Shown here in pieces: positions 1 to 6,086 of a stretch of 7,136 nt of DNA. Origin of the DNA: Verrucomicrobia bacterium UBA1263. GTDB lineage: Bacteria; Verrucomicrobiota; Verrucomicrobiia; Limisphaerales; UBA1412. The notes under the pieces were generated by a model. It was given only the letters and a program-made list of their open reading frames with translations, had not been told where the DNA came from and made no database searches. The stretch covers positions 4,561-11,696 of the forward strand of contig DBVN01000111.1 in the NCBI GenBank assembly GCA_002308515.1, given 5' to 3'. Position 1 is the stretch's first letter. Every line of letters starts with the position of its first letter. Made by a program: the position numbers and the translations under genes.

Positions 1-442
1 CAGCCCCGACAAGATCTACATCGCGGGCCACTCCGCCGGCGGTTACCTGGTCAACATGGTCGGTCTGGACAAAGCCCGACTGGACAAATACGGCAAAGAC
101 GCGGATAAGATCGCCGCCATCATCCCCTACAGCGGCCACGCCATCACCCACTACAACACACGCGAAAAGATGGGGATGCCTCCGCATCAGGCTTTCATCG
201 ACTCCACCGCGCCGATCTTCTATGTGCGCAAAGACGCTCCGCCCATGCTCATCATCTCCGGCGACCGTGAAATGGAACTCTATGGACGCTACGAGGAAAC
301 GGCCTACTTCTGGCGGATGCTCAAGCTGGCCGGTCACAAAGACGTGATCCTGCGCGAGCTGGACGGTTTCGACCACGGCGGCATGGCGGCTCCCGGACAC
401 CTGCTGACCATCAAATACATCCGCGACCGCGAACGGAAATAA
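1..442 (+). CDS. Alpha/beta-hydrolase esterase, C-terminal part (5' end outside window)
   Basis: The reading frame is open from base 2 and ends at TAA 440-442, giving 146 visible residues; the N-terminal half lies outside the window. The nucleophile elbow GHSAGG is at visible residues 9-14, with Ser11 as the expected catalytic serine. The acid is probably Asp88 in the strand-plus-turn LIISGDRE, and the histidine His125 in GFDHGG, so the triad order Ser-Asp-His is complete. This fits carboxylesterase/acetylesterase-type hydrolases (BD-FAE or alpha/beta-hydrolase-3 like), which cleave ester bonds in small acyl or acetylated sugar substrates. The substrate cannot be told from this part, and any signal peptide would lie outside the window. 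An in-frame ATG at 56 is not the true start, because the nucleophile lies upstream of it. Base composition is clearly more GC-rich than the region from about 2300 onward, so I take this as resident chromosome flanking the accessory block. The fold is secure; the substrate is unknown. Confidence 0.88.
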   Translation, partial: SPDKIYIAGHSAGGYLVNMVGLDKARLDKYGKDADKIAAIIPYSGHAITHYNTREKMGMPPHQAFIDSTAPIFYVRKDAPPMLIISGDREMELYGRYEETAYFWRMLKLAGHKDVILRELDGFDHGGMAAPGHLLTIKYIRDRERK

Positions 443-526
443 TCAAGAAATCAGGAATCTATAAAACAACCTTTTCAATAAATAGTGGTTATGCTAGGGT
501 GAAAGGGTCATAGGGAGTGACAGGAT

Positions 527-2200
527 ATGACAAAGAAGAGACCGGCAGTAGGATTAGAAGATTTTGCCAAGTTCATACACGATGGATACTACTACGTAGA
601 TAAGACTTACGTAGTGAAGGAGCTTCTGGAGAAAAAGAGCGATGTGAATTTGTTCACACGTCCACGGCGCTTTGGCAAGACCCTGCTGATGGACACATTG
701 AAGTGTTTCTTTGAGATAGACGGGCCTAAAGAAGTATTTGATGGCTTAGCCATTTCCAAAGAAATCGAACTCTGTGAGCGGTACCAGGGAAAGTATCCTG
801 TGATCTTCATTACCTTGAAGAGTGTAGAAGGACTTACTTTTGAAGTAGCAAGATCAATGCTGGTGCGTATATTGTGCAGCGAAGTATCTCGGCATCCTGT
901 TCTCGCGGCAAGTGATAAACTGACAGAGGCTGAAAAGGATAAATTCCAGCAAATGTGCAGGATGGATATGAATGCCAAGGCTGCTGACATAGATCTTTTT
1001 ACAAGCAGTCTCCGTACCCTTTCTGAGTTTCTTTATAAGCACTATGGCCAGGAGGCGATCATTCTGATAGATGAGTACGATGTCCCCCTGGCTAAAGCGG
1101 AACAGCGCGGGTTCTATGATGAGATGGTCAGTCTGATTCGTGGACTGTTCGACCAAACATTAAAAACCAATCCCTACATGAAGTTTGCGGTTATGACAGG
1201 CTGTTTGAGGATTGCCAGGGAAAGCATTTTCACCGGGATGAATAAGGTAGATGTTTATACAGTCTTAGACAATGATTTCAGTGATGCTTTTGGTTATACG
1301 GATGAAGAAGTTCGTGCCATGTTGAATTATTTTGAGCTTTCTCAGCACTATAAGGATGTTAAAGATTGGTATGACGGCTATCAGTTTGGGGATAAACATA
1401 TCTACTGCCCGTGGGATGTGAATAAATACTGTCGGAAACTTCTTTCGAGACCCAATGGGAAACCCGAAGCCTTTTGGATGAATACCAGCGGCAACGACAT
1501 CATTCGCAAGTTTATAGAAACCTCCGCGGAAGAAGCCCTGGAAGATGAAGTGGAAGAGCTGATCAACGGCGGTTCGGTGAGGAAAAAGATACATCAGGAG
1601 CTGACATACAGAGAGTTATATGCCACTATAGATAATATCTGGAGCGTCCTCTTCACAACAGGGTATTTGACCGTAGATGGTGATCCGGAGGATGAGGAGT
1701 TAAATCTGGTCATTCCCAATCAGGGAATTCGGAAGATATTCAAAGAGCAGGTCTTTGAGTGGATCAAAGAAGGGCTGAGGAACAACCCGGAATATTTGAA
1801 CGGCTTCTGTGAATACTTTGTCCAGGGCAAGGCGGCGGAGATCGAGGATCAGTTCAATGAATTTCTGGATGAAACCATCAGCATACGGGACAGCGGAGAG
1901 GAGAAATTCTACCATGCGTATCTGCTGGGGATGCTGAGGAACCGGAAGGATTGGCGGCTGAAATCCAACGTGGAAACAGGTAACGGCTACTGTGATATTT
2001 CCATCAAACTGCCCAAACAGAAACTGGGCATCCTCATAGAAATGAAATATACCCAGGAAGTGGATAAGCTGGAAGAGTATTGCCGTGAGGCATTGGATCA
2101 GATCGAGCGCAAAGGCTACAAGATCGAGCGAGTCAACAGAACCTTGAAATACGGTATTGCCTGCTGCAGAAAAGAGTGTAAGGTCATGTTGAGGGAATAA
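527..2200 (+). CDS. AAA-ATPase-like protein with C-terminal PD-(D/E)XK nuclease-like domain
   Basis: This is a complete protein of 557 residues. The N-terminal part fits the AAA-ATPase_like family (PF09820): YYYVDKT at 21-27, a Walker A-like RPRRFGKT at 45-52, a Walker B IILIDEYD at 178-185 with Asp182/Glu183, the TGCLRIARES stretch at 224-233, and WYDGYQFG at 281-288. The C-terminal part fits the PD-(D/E)XK family PF08011 (formerly DUF1703): FYHAYLLGML at 461-470, then Asp490 in GYCDIS and the E-x-K pair Glu505/Lys507 in ILIEMK. Both active sites look intact. The start at ATG 527 is supported by an AGGGAG ribosome site at 512-517, and the N-terminus begins with the usual short lead into the VDKT box. 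These proteins are common, often in many copies per genome, in Bacteroidota, Clostridia and PVC bacteria; their role is not settled, with nucleic-acid processing, defence and selfish behaviour all proposed. The gene stands alone on this strand and converges on the minus-strand array. Its composition is between the GC-rich flanks and the AT-rich array. Confidence 0.93.
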   Translation: MTKKRPAVGLEDFAKFIHDGYYYVDKTYVVKELLEKKSDVNLFTRPRRFGKTLLMDTLKCFFEIDGPKEVFDGLAISKEIELCERYQGKYPVIFITLKSVEGLTFEVARSMLVRILCSEVSRHPVLAASDKLTEAEKDKFQQMCRMDMNAKAADIDLFTSSLRTLSEFLYKHYGQEAIILIDEYDVPLAKAEQRGFYDEMVSLIRGLFDQTLKTNPYMKFAVMTGCLRIARESIFTGMNKVDVYTVLDNDFSDAFGYTDEEVRAMLNYFELSQHYKDVKDWYDGYQFGDKHIYCPWDVNKYCRKLLSRPNGKPEAFWMNTSGNDIIRKFIETSAEEALEDEVEELINGGSVRKKIHQELTYRELYATIDNIWSVLFTTGYLTVDGDPEDEELNLVIPNQGIRKIFKEQVFEWIKEGLRNNPEYLNGFCEYFVQGKAAEIEDQFNEFLDETISIRDSGEEKFYHAYLLGMLRNRKDWRLKSNVETGNGYCDISIKLPKQKLGILIEMKYTQEVDKLEEYCREALDQIERKGYKIERVNRTLKYGIACCRKECKVMLRE

Positions 2201-2324
2201 CTCCCCTTACACAAAACAGCATCTATTTACCTCAAAATCGCCAATAGGGGTTGAATTTGAATAGCGATTTGGGGCTGACAGAAATCAACCATACGGCGTT
2301 TGATTTTAAGAGTTTTGCTTTTTG
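2201..2324. other. Convergent intergenic gap with two inverted repeats, possible weak bidirectional terminator
   Basis: These 124 bases separate the end of the ATPase gene from the end of the minus-strand array. Two stems can be drawn. The first pairs AAATCGC (2235-2241) with GCGATTT (2264-2270); past one bulged A it extends through CCTC (2230-2233) with GGGG (2271-2274), around a 22-base loop. The second pairs AAATCAA (2282-2288) with TTGATTT (2300-2306), with an 11-base loop. Neither is followed directly by a clean T-run on either strand, although interrupted T-rich sequence follows the second stem on the plus strand. The position between convergent genes suits termination in both directions, but neither stem is a textbook intrinsic terminator. 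I see no open reading frame or RNA gene here. Confidence 0.35.
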
Positions 2325-2891
2325 CTATTGTGCAGCAACTTCTCTAGCTTTTAAAGCTTCTAATTCTGAATGCCCCATTTTTCTTGCAAACAATTTCAAG
2401 TAACTTTTTTCATCTGTATTCAGAATCTTTGCAGTAAAACTAAAAGTATTTGTTTCCCAGCTTGCCTTACAAAAATCGGTAGCACTACTGATGTGTGTTT
2501 TAAATGACTCGCTAAACGATTTTTCATACCTATGGATAAAATCATCTTTTATTATCAGATGACCATTTTGTTTTTCTCTTTTTTCGGTCAGTGATATATG
2601 TGAATTCTCCGGTAATTGGAATGGTGCTTTTGCAGTATAATACAAAAAACGTCCATCTCTATCCTCTGAAACATAAATACACAAAGTATCCTCTGGAAAA
2701 ATGATTCCCGATTGAGAACGAATCTCTTTATCTACTTGCAGATCCATTTGTACCCTCTCTTCATGAGATGGAGGCAGTCCAATATTGCCTGTATAAAAGC
2801 CTACACATAGCCAAACAAATAAACCTAATATAGCTGGTGTAAATAAACCCATAGTACATACTCCTATTATTGTCAGTATTGTTTTTAACAT
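2325..2891 (-). CDS. Single-helix membrane protein of the local paralogous family (diverged member, last in operon)
   Basis: The product is 188 residues from ATG at 2891. A TTG at 2915 would add eight residues (MLLKSRKH) and overlap the upstream gene; ATG 2891 is preferred because it aligns with the N-terminus of the paralogues and sits 7 bases after the upstream stop. A membrane helix covers about residues 3-33, with the rest predicted outside the cytoplasm. The family motifs are SGIIFPEDT at 61-69, KAPFQLPEN at 88-96, YEKSFSESFKTHIS at 122-135, and WETNTFSFTAKIL at 145-157 followed by YLKL at 164-167. It is diverged from the four tight paralogues: it lacks the FQERGAGWKYTS block and carries a longer, basic linker between the second and third motifs. 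Its end, EVAAQ, matches that of the next gene upstream (EVAAQE), so the two form a sub-pair. I do not recognise a named family; function unknown. Confidence 0.8.
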   Translation of the reverse strand: MLKTILTIIGVCTMGLFTPAILGLFVWLCVGFYTGNIGLPPSHEERVQMDLQVDKEIRSQSGIIFPEDTLCIYVSEDRDGRFLYYTAKAPFQLPENSHISLTEKREKQNGHLIIKDDFIHRYEKSFSESFKTHISSATDFCKASWETNTFSFTAKILNTDEKSYLKLFARKMGHSELEALKAREVAAQ

Positions 2892-2898
2892 GTGCTTT

Positions 2899-3636
2899 CT
2901 ACTCTTGAGCAGCAACTTCTTTAACCTCTAATGCTTCAGAAGGTCGAACCTTTTTGCAATATAAATTTAAATAACATTTCTCTGGTGTTTTCAACATTAT
3001 TGCCTCAAAAGCAAGTTTGTTTGTTACCCAATTCGCGCTCCAATAATCTGTGGCACCATTGATGTCCATCCTAAAACAATTACTAAACCACTTTTCATGA
3101 AAGTCAAAATCACATTCCGTTTCCCATTTTTCACCTTTCTTTTTCATATTTTCTACACGTGAAATGAGAGATTCTTTGTCTTCATGCCACTTGGACGCAA
3201 GCTCCTCCAAATCTACAGGTATTTCAAATGGCTCATCTGAAGCCCATTTGTAACTCCCTAATTTTAAATAATACATTTGATTTCCAGTATTCTCTGCACA
3301 CAAATCATTCAAATCTTCAGGTAGTTGAAATGGAACTTTGGATATATATTGGTAATTATACTCGCCATATTCTCCAGAAGGTTCACATTTACCTCGAACA
3401 AATATTGTATCTTCCGGGAAAACGATTCCTGATTGAGGGCGCATTGCTTGTTCTTCCTGCTCTACCTTTTCACGATTTACAAATAAATCTGGAAAGTAAA
3501 CGTCAAAAAAAATGTATAAACAAACATACATCACAAGAAGAAGAGGCAGTATAATGAATATGGCAATAATAGATCCACCGACCCAAATGATTGTCATATC
3601 TGTAACATGCAATATTTTAAGCAGCTTCTTTTTCAT
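2899..3636 (-). CDS. Long member of the paralogous membrane-protein family, with internally repeated PF-box
   Basis: The product is 245 residues from ATG at 3636, with AGAGGA about 9 bases upstream as ribosome site. The N-terminus MKKKLLKILH is basic, and a hydrophobic stretch at about 16-47 is long enough for one helix with a strongly aromatic outer end. Family motifs are SGIVFPEDT at 69-77, KVPFQLPED at 100-108, FSNCFRMDINGATDY at 184-198, and WVTNKLAFEAIML at 203-215 followed by YLNL at 222-225. It is some 70 residues longer than its sisters because of an insertion at about 110-178. The insertion contains a second copy of the PF box: residues 95-112 and 129-146 align as Y-x-[YW]-x-S-x-x-PF-x-[LI]-P-x-DL-x-x-L. 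The remainder of the insertion is charged and probably helical or coiled (150-172). It ends in EVAAQE, like its downstream neighbour. No known family recognised. Confidence 0.82.
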   Translation of the reverse strand: MKKKLLKILHVTDMTIIWVGGSIIAIFIILPLLLVMYVCLYIFFDVYFPDLFVNREKVEQEEQAMRPQSGIVFPEDTIFVRGKCEPSGEYGEYNYQYISKVPFQLPEDLNDLCAENTGNQMYYLKLGSYKWASDEPFEIPVDLEELASKWHEDKESLISRVENMKKKGEKWETECDFDFHEKWFSNCFRMDINGATDYWSANWVTNKLAFEAIMLKTPEKCYLNLYCKKVRPSEALEVKEVAAQE

Positions 3637-3654
3637 ATTGGCATTTCCTCTGTA

Positions 3655-3676
3655 CCCTCATCCCTTCAGGATAGGG
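3655..3676 (-). other. Hairpin in the leader of the 3636-2899 gene
   Basis: On the plus strand CCCTCATCC (3655-3663) pairs with GGATAGGG (3669-3676), leaving one bulged C at 3659 and a loop of five bases. It lies in the 74-base gap between the pseudopilin-like gene and the long family member, 18 bases before the ATG at 3636 and just ahead of the AGAGGA ribosome site. There is no T-run after it on the minus strand, so it is not an intrinsic terminator in the direction of the operon. It could be an RNA-processing or stability element that separates expression of the last two genes from the rest. The stem is seen; the role is inferred. Confidence 0.35.
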
Positions 3677-3710
3677 AAAATATTTTGTTTTTTATGAGTT
3701 TGGCTTTTTG

Positions 3711-4412
3711 TTATTGATGGTTCTTCCCAAGGTTAAAGTAAATTTTTGAATGCTTATAAGACTTTAGAGGGGTATTTCTGACGTACCAGACATTATTTTC
3801 TTCATCAAAATCATCCTCTTCTACAGCAAAGTCTTTTAATTGTATCGGCCAAAACACATCATCGCCTAAACATCTTTCATTGATCCCGTTTTCACCGTTT
3901 GACCAGATCACCATAACATTTTTCTTCAGGTATTCTGATAAATCTCCTGGAAGTTCAAAAATGTTTGTCACATAGTCTATATTTAATTTGTTCCCCCAAC
4001 TGTCTTTTTCATATCTATTCTTATAATCTTCCGCAGATGATATTATATCCAATTTTAACTGCGGCTCCCTGCCCCTGCTGCGATTGGGATATGAAGTCCA
4101 ATACTCGTAATACAAAGATATTTTTCCTTCGCTGAGTGTTTCAAAAAAATCTTCCAGAGAAATCTCTTTACTCTTTGCGTGCTTTATAAATTCCTCATCA
4201 AATGTGTTGCCTGTATCATGCTCATAAAATCCTACAGCATCAACCAACGTTACTAAAGTATCAAATGTTTCAAACCATTTTCCGCTTTTTTTATACCATT
4301 CTGATGTCATTTTGGGACTTGTCACAAAGAATGGCAATAACAGCAAAACACCCAAAACAACAATTATAATGATAAGCGAATATTTTAATATATGCTTTGT
4401 TTTCTTTTTCAT
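3711..4412 (-). CDS. Membrane-anchored protein with a GspG/pseudopilin-like globular domain
   Basis: The product is 233 residues from ATG at 4412. The N-terminus MKKKTKHILK is followed by a hydrophobic helix at about 11-30. The rest resembles the globular part of type II secretion major pseudopilins: VDAVGFYEHDTGNTF at 57-71 recalls the segment after the pilin helix, DSWGNKLN at 137-144 matches the DPWGNPY box, and VIWSNGENG at 168-176 with GDD at 183-185 matches the calcium-site end (xxxSxGxDG...GDDI). The canonical prepilin-peptidase site, G-F-[ST]-L-x-E at the head of the helix, is absent, so it is probably a fixed membrane protein and not an assembled pilin. It is not a paralogue of its neighbours, yet it lies in the middle of their operon, 12 bases after one member. 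No good Shine-Dalgarno precedes ATG 4412, so translation may be coupled to the gene before. The similarity is from motifs only; function unknown. Confidence 0.72.
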   Translation of the reverse strand: MKKKTKHILKYSLIIIIVVLGVLLLLPFFVTSPKMTSEWYKKSGKWFETFDTLVTLVDAVGFYEHDTGNTFDEEFIKHAKSKEISLEDFFETLSEGKISLYYEYWTSYPNRSRGREPQLKLDIISSAEDYKNRYEKDSWGNKLNIDYVTNIFELPGDLSEYLKKNVMVIWSNGENGINERCLGDDVFWPIQLKDFAVEEDDFDEENNVWYVRNTPLKSYKHSKIYFNLGKNHQ

Positions 4413-4526
4413 TTATGAGCTTTGCTATCGAGAAGGCAACCCATACTTTTCTGGATTTTCTAATTCATAAGAACGAGGGACATACGAACTGAGATTTAAG
4501 TAATACCGTTCAGGAGTTTCCAGCAT
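4412..4526. repeat. Direct repeat R2, copy 1 (3' end of the 4955-4425 gene)
   Basis: This stretch matches 4981-5095 at an offset of 569 bases with five mismatches in 115 by my alignment. It covers the shared C-terminus PRSYELENP and the bases after the stop codon. Beyond 4526 the identity falls but the protein homology continues. It marks the 4955-4425 and 5515-4994 genes as sharing a recent common 3' end. Confidence 0.85.
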
Positions 4527-4955
4527 CTCTGCATCAAAAACAAAACCATTTGTCATCCACTTCGCTTCTTTGTATTCTGTGGCACCAGTGATATTTGTTT
4601 CAAAATACCCACTAAACCAATCTTCATACATATCCATGTCATCCTCATAAATATCCACCTCGACATTTTCAGGGAATTGAAAAGGTTCTTTTGAAGTATA
4701 TTTCCAACCTGCGCCTCGTTCTTGAAAAATACCATATTTGCGCCAATGTCCCCTAACAAATGTAGTATCAGCCGGAAAAAACATTCCAGATTGAGACTGC
4801 ATCTTTTTTCCGTATTCTTCTACATCTTTTTGTGTTATCAACAAATCTTCAATGGATGAAGCTGCAAATAGGCCAAAAAAAAGAATAAAAGGTGAAACTA
4901 ATACCAGAAAAACTATTCCAACTATTATCAATATCGTCTTCTTCGTTTTGCTCAT
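4425..4955 (-). CDS. Paralogous single-helix membrane protein, copy 4 of the tight array
   Basis: The product is 176 residues from ATG at 4955, with AGGAG about 9 bases upstream. The N-terminus MSKTKK is basic, the membrane helix runs about 8-32, and ITQKDVEEYGKKMQ at 40-53 links it to the outer domain. Motifs are SGMFFPADTTFV at 56-67, FQERGAGWKYTS at 77-88, KEPFQFPEN at 89-97, FETNITGATEY at 118-128, WMTNGFVFDAEML at 133-145 and YYLNL at 151-155. The linker between the PF box and the FETNI box (98-114) is strikingly acidic (IYEDDMDMYED), unlike the basic one in the gene just upstream. The C-terminal tail is the ENPEKYGLPSR type shared only with the 5515-4994 gene. There is no lipobox cysteine, so it should remain anchored by its helix with the domain facing the periplasm. 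No named family recognised. Confidence 0.87.
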   Translation of the reverse strand: MSKTKKTILIIVGIVFLVLVSPFILFFGLFAASSIEDLLITQKDVEEYGKKMQSQSGMFFPADTTFVRGHWRKYGIFQERGAGWKYTSKEPFQFPENVEVDIYEDDMDMYEDWFSGYFETNITGATEYKEAKWMTNGFVFDAEMLETPERYYLNLSSYVPRSYELENPEKYGLPSR

Positions 4956-4980
4956 ATTTCTATTCTCCTACTTGTTTCTT

Positions 4981-5095
4981 TTTATGAGCTTTGCTATTGA
5001 GAAGGCAATCCATACTCTTTTGGATTTTCTAATTCATAAGAACGAGGGACATACGAACTGAGATTTAAGTAGTACCGTTCAGGAGTTTCCAGCAT
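4981..5095. repeat. Direct repeat R2, copy 2 (3' end of the 5515-4994 gene)
   Basis: Partner of 4412-4526, with the same content: the bases just after the stop codon and the coding sequence for the shared C-terminal tail. The five differences are scattered single-base changes with no gap. Confidence 0.85.
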
Positions 5096-5515
5096 ATCCG
5101 CGCTGAAAACAAAACCATTTGTCATCCACTCAGCTTCCAGGTATCTTGTGACATCGGTGATATTTGTTTTAAAAGACTTACTGTACCTCTCTTTAATCTC
5201 GTCTATGCTTCTTTTCCTAACTGCATTCTCTGGCAGTTGAAAAGGCTCTTTTGAAGTGTATTTCCAACCTGCACCCCGTTCCTGAAAGATACAGTATTTG
5301 ACCCAATAACCATTAACGAATGTTGTATCAGCCGGAAAAACCATTCCAGATTGAGGCTGCATCTTTTTCCCATATTCCTCGACATCTTTTTGTGTTATCA
5401 TCGCATCTCCAATTAGAGAAGCTGCAAAGATGCCAAAAAAAAGAATAAAAGGCGCGGCTAATGACAGCAGAACTGCCCCTGCTATTATTAATACTGTTTT
5501 CTGCGTTTTACTCAT
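4994..5515 (-). CDS. Paralogous single-helix membrane protein, copy 3 of the tight array (mosaic)
   Basis: The product is 173 residues. ATG at 5515 overlaps the upstream TGA by four bases (ATGA), which argues for translational coupling. The layout is as in its sisters: basic MSKTQK, helix about 8-32, ITQKDVEEYGKK at 40-51, SGMVFPADTTFV at 56-67, FQERGAGWKYTS at 77-88, KEPFQLPEN at 89-97, FKTNITDVTRY at 115-125, WMTNGFVFSADML at 130-142 and YYLNL at 148-152. It is a mosaic. Its first 17 codons are nearly identical at DNA level to those of the 6036-5512 gene, while its last third matches the 4955-4425 gene (tail ENPKEYGLPSQ). The linker at 98-114 is basic and three residues shorter than in the sisters (VRKRSIDEIKER). 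Function unknown; probably a membrane-tethered periplasmic domain. Confidence 0.87.
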   Translation of the reverse strand: MSKTQKTVLIIAGAVLLSLAAPFILFFGIFAASLIGDAMITQKDVEEYGKKMQPQSGMVFPADTTFVNGYWVKYCIFQERGAGWKYTSKEPFQLPENAVRKRSIDEIKERYSKSFKTNITDVTRYLEAEWMTNGFVFSADMLETPERYYLNLSSYVPRSYELENPKEYGLPSQ

Positions 5516-5565
5516 ATTTCTTCTTTAGTTTCTTTAGCTTTTAACTCATAAGAACGTGGATACCA
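5465..5565. repeat. Direct repeat R1, copy 1, spanning a gene junction
   Basis: 101 bases match 5986-6086 at an offset of 521 bases with a single difference (5498/6019) by my reading. The repeat spans the first 17 codons of the 5515-4994 gene, the ATGA overlap, and the last codons of the 6036-5512 gene. The offset equals the distance between the two start codons, so the unit is one whole gene. Similarity continues beyond 5565 with scattered mismatches. This is the signature of a recent tandem duplication or gene conversion. Confidence 0.9.
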
Positions 5566-6036
5566 CGAGCCTAAGTTTAAATAATACTGCTCAGGCGTTT
5601 TCAGTATCTTTGCGCTAAAAACAAAACCATTTGTCACCCATCTCGCTTCCATGTATTCTGTGGCACCAGCGATATTTGTTTCAAACCATCCGCTAAACAA
5701 TTTTTCATATCTATCCATATTGTCTTTTTCAATTTTTACTCCTACATTTTCAGGCAGTTGAAAAGGTTCTTTTGAAGTATATTTCCAACCTGCGCCTCGT
5801 TCTTGAAAAATACCATATTTGACCCAGACTCCGTGAACAAATGTTGTATCAGCAGGAAAAACCATTTCTGTTTTAGGCTGTATCTCTTTTCCAAATTCCT
5901 CTACATCTTTTTGAGTTATCATGAAATCTTCAATAATAGGAGCTACAACCATACCAACAATCAGAATAAAAGGCATAGACAGTATCAGCAGAACTGCCCC
6001 TGCTATTATTAATACTGTCTTCTGCGTTTTACTCAT
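5512..6036 (-). CDS. Paralogous single-helix membrane protein, copy 2 of the tight array
   Basis: The product is 174 residues. ATG at 6036 overlaps the upstream stop as ATGA, and its own stop overlaps the next start in the same way. It has basic MSKTQK, a helix at about 8-34, ITQKDVEEFGKE at 40-51, FPADTTFVHG at 60-69, FQERGAGWKYTS at 77-88, KEPFQLPEN at 89-97, FETNIAGATEY at 118-128, WVTNGFVFSAKIL at 133-145 and YYLNL at 151-155. One family position differs: the SG before the FP box is TE here (KTEMVFPAD). The linker (98-115) is of mixed charge. The tail LKAKETKEEI is shared with the 6563-6033 gene only. No lipobox, no catalytic motif and no named family recognised. Confidence 0.87.
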   Translation of the reverse strand: MSKTQKTVLIIAGAVLLILSMPFILIVGMVVAPIIEDFMITQKDVEEFGKEIQPKTEMVFPADTTFVHGVWVKYGIFQERGAGWKYTSKEPFQLPENVGVKIEKDNMDRYEKLFSGWFETNIAGATEYMEARWVTNGFVFSAKILKTPEQYYLNLGSWYPRSYELKAKETKEEI

Positions 6037-6086
6037 ATTTCTTCTTTAGTTTCTTTAGCTTTTAACTCATAAGAACGTGGATACCA
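5986..6086. repeat. Direct repeat R1, copy 2, spanning a gene junction
   Basis: Partner of 5465-5565. It covers the first 17 codons of the 6036-5512 gene, the ATGA overlap, and the last codons of the 6563-6033 gene, differing at one base. Confidence 0.9.

Noticed and set aside
460..500. Possible promoter for the ATPase gene: TTTTCA (472-477), 17 bases, TAGGGT (495-500); also TATAAA at 460-465
   Set aside because: The -10 candidate matches only three of six consensus bases, and TATAAA has no -35 partner at the right distance. PVC and Bacteroidota promoters often differ from the consensus, so this is not firm enough to annotate.
607..1915. Four minus-strand open frames (607-990, 854-1156, 1265-1594, 1700-1915) opposite the ATPase gene
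   Set aside because: They lie wholly antisense to a gene with clear family motifs, and their translations show no domain or ribosome site.
2892..2915. TTG start at 2915 for the last gene of the array
   Set aside because: It would overlap the upstream gene by 17 bases and add residues with no counterpart in the sisters. ATG 2891 aligns with their N-termini.
3655..3690. Intrinsic terminator on the plus strand made of the 3655-3676 stem and later T-rich sequence
   Set aside because: No plus-strand gene leads into it, and AAAATATTTTG separates the stem from the T-run, so it does not fit a terminator.
3228..3697. Plus-strand open frames at 3228-3554 and 3512-3697 against the array
   Set aside because: They are antisense to a family member with conserved motifs and have no ribosome site; AT-rich complement readily gives such hydrophobic frames.
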